Shown piece by piece: positions 4,428 through 5,572 of a DNA stretch of 5,572 bases (position 1 is the first letter of the stretch; each line of letters begins with the position of its first letter). Made by a program: the position numbers and the translations under genes. The stretch covers positions 1 through 5,572 of the forward strand of contig CAMEZN010000142.1 in NCBI GenBank assembly GCA_945947845.1, given 5' to 3'. Source of the DNA: an uncultured Mucispirillum sp. Lineage in GTDB: Bacteria > Chrysiogenota > Deferribacteres > Deferribacterales > Mucispirillaceae. Under the pieces are notes generated by a model, which was not told the DNA's origin, did not search any database, and saw nothing but the letters and a program-made list of their open reading frames with translations.

Positions 4428-5393
4428 ATGCAGTTATGTGCAGAATGTAGAAGAATAATTAAATTATGGTTTTTATTTGCAGTTATATTTTATGTAATAT
4501 CAAAAGGGTATGATATACCTGTTGCATTATTTATGCTTCTTGCAGGAATTGCTCTTTTTGCTTCTATGGGTTTTTGGGCTGCAATTATTGAAGTTTTTAC
4601 AATTTTTTTGCCTGTATTAGTATTATATTTTATAACAAAAAATATTTTTGCACTTTACCTAATACCTTTGACTAATATTCTTCTTATAATGTCATACAGA
4701 GCTGGCCGTCTTCCTGCTGCAATATTTTCTTATTTGTATATTCTATTTTGGTCATATTTGACTTATATATCTTATAATTCTTATGTAGATTATATTATTA
4801 TTCTTATTTGTTTTGTAAATATGTTAATTCATATTAAAGGTCTTTTTATAAAAGCAGAAGAATCTCTTAACTGGTCATTTATTGCTGAAAATAATGATGA
4901 AACATCAACTCAGCTTTTATCTGCTTTAAAAGAAGGTCTTTATGAGTTAAAAGGAGATATTAAAAAAATAGAAAAACTTGAAGATGCAGAGAATAATATT
5001 GTAATTTATGCAGAAACAAAATTTTCATCATTAAGTATAGGGTTTATGTATAAACTTTATAAAAGCCTGCCAAAAGGCAGGAAAAATAAGGCATATATAA
5101 TATATAAAGCTCCATTTTTTCCTGAAATGTCATATATTCCATTATGGTTTATGCTTTATATTAAAGGATATAAAGTTATGGGCAGGGCATATTATATAGA
5201 AGGCATTGCTGCAATCAAAACTGCTAATATATATTTTGCTGCACAAAAAGAAATGATGCAGGTTATATCAAAAGGTATGTATGATATAGCAGACGGCTTT
5301 AAATCAGCTCTGCCTTTATATATTCATCTTCTGCCGTTTGCATTAATAAGCACAGTATTTCATTATATAAAATATAAATTTAATAAAGAATGA
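4428..5393 (+). CDS. Multi-spanning membrane protein with a flavodoxin-like soluble part
   Basis: This is a 321-residue protein. The start is supported by GAGG eight bases upstream (4416-4419). The N-terminus MQLCAEC carries one CxxC pair. Residues 11-139 hold five or six hydrophobic segments (about 11-27, 32-50, 52-72, 74-90, 96-115, 118-139). The soluble stretch 148-290 resembles a flavodoxin fold. SFIAE (150-154) would be beta1. NNDETS (155-160) then takes the place of the S-x-TGNT phosphate loop, and TQLLSALKEGL (161-171) would be the first helix. NIVIYAETKFSSLSIG (190-205) and KAYIIYKAP (221-229) are further strands, and LYIKGYKVMGRAYY (243-256) resembles the 'kGy.V.g' strand. The phosphate-loop residues are absent, so FMN binding is doubtful. 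A last hydrophobic segment (about 296-312) precedes a basic tail. The fold reading is inference. I do not recognise a named family, and redox or sensory roles are possible. It converges with the downstream minus-strand gene. Confidence 0.6.
   Translation: MQLCAECRRIIKLWFLFAVIFYVISKGYDIPVALFMLLAGIALFASMGFWAAIIEVFTIFLPVLVLYFITKNIFALYLIPLTNILLIMSYRAGRLPAAIFSYLYILFWSYLTYISYNSYVDYIIILICFVNMLIHIKGLFIKAEESLNWSFIAENNDETSTQLLSALKEGLYELKGDIKKIEKLEDAENNIVIYAETKFSSLSIGFMYKLYKSLPKGRKNKAYIIYKAPFFPEMSYIPLWFMLYIKGYKVMGRAYYIEGIAAIKTANIYFAAQKEMMQVISKGMYDIADGFKSALPLYIHLLPFALISTVFHYIKYKFNKE
5066..5081 (-). terminator. GC-rich hairpin inside the membrane protein gene, terminator-like on the minus strand
   Basis: CCTGCC (5066-5071) and GGCAGG (5076-5081) form a perfect 6-bp stem with a 4-base loop. 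It is the most GC-rich short hairpin I see in the window. On the minus strand it is followed by CTTTTATAAAG, a short T run, and so resembles a small intrinsic terminator. It lies about 320 bases past the stop codon of the convergent minus-strand gene at 5399. It also encodes the peptide LPKGR, so it may be only a codon coincidence. Confidence 0.35.
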
Positions 5394-5398
5394 TTATG

Positions 5399-5572
5399 TT
5401 ACATAGGGTAATCTGGGTAATCATCGCAGTTAAACCATTTGGAATTGCCAAATTCTTCTTGGGAAAATGTGCATTCCCTGTTTTCCTGATAGACCATTGT
5501 TATTTTAGTTCTTTCATCTACTGGTCTTGTGCTGTCTAAAAAATTAGAAATATCAACAGTAACATATCCATA
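5399..5572 (-). CDS. Unrecognised protein, C-terminal 57 codons (truncated by window edge)
   Basis: The minus-strand frame entering at 5572 is open for 57 codons and ends in TAA at 5399-5401. The translated tail includes YGYVTVDISNFLDSTRP at its start, then ERTKITMVYQEN and a C-terminus WFNCDDYPDYPM. It is acidic and aromatic-rich, with strand-like segments near the start (GYVTVDIS, TKITMVYQ) and no hydrophobic helix. I cannot assign a family. Its codon style (AGA, ATA, A/T-ending codons) matches its neighbours. Its stop lies five bases from the stop of the convergent membrane protein gene, so each transcript's 3' end must overlap the other gene. It could also be a chance frame, but the placement and composition favour a real gene. 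Confidence 0.6.
   Translation of the reverse strand, partial: YGYVTVDISNFLDSTRPVDERTKITMVYQENRECTFSQEEFGNSKWFNCDDYPDYPM

Overview
The window is a very AT-rich piece of a bacterial chromosome. A tightly packed polyamine operon, several single genes and long intergenic spacers make it up. The class 1A (enterobacterial-type) SpeD, strong Shine-Dalgarno sites and low GC suggest a low-GC Gram-negative bacterium. A Deferribacterota member such as Mucispirillum would fit, but this is a guess from style and not from any marker gene.

Layout: (1) Positions 1-1115, minus strand: speD (S-adenosylmethionine decarboxylase), followed after one base by the N-terminal third of a PLP-dependent Orn/Lys/Arg-type decarboxylase that runs off the window. 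Together they supply the aminopropyl donor and a diamine (or diamine precursor) for spermidine-type polyamines. (2) Positions 1116-1776: a 661-bp spacer in two parts. The half next to speD (about 1198-1397) is GC-richer and full of short hairpins, and may be a structured leader or small RNA. The other half is about 10% GC and holds two near-identical palindromic A/T repeats and a long hairpin. (3) Positions 1777-2646, minus: an alpha/beta hydrolase of the monoacylglycerol-lipase/lysophospholipase type with a complete catalytic triad. (4) Positions 2936-3394, plus: a GNAT N-acetyltransferase transcribed divergently from the hydrolase. (5) Positions 3467-4273, minus: a putative signalling protein with a degenerate receiver-like N-terminus and an RsbW-like ATPase/kinase C-terminus. 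(6) Positions 4428-5393, plus: a multi-spanning membrane protein whose soluble part looks like a flavodoxin fold that has lost its phosphate-binding loop. (7) Positions 5399-5572, minus: the last 57 codons of an unrecognised protein, converging on the membrane protein with a 5-base gap.

Apart from the speD/decarboxylase pair, the genes do not form an obvious pathway. The best candidates for something undescribed are the structured block upstream of speD and the membrane-anchored degenerate flavodoxin-like protein. No complete new multi-gene system (defence, toxin-antitoxin, CRISPR or mobile element) is visible.
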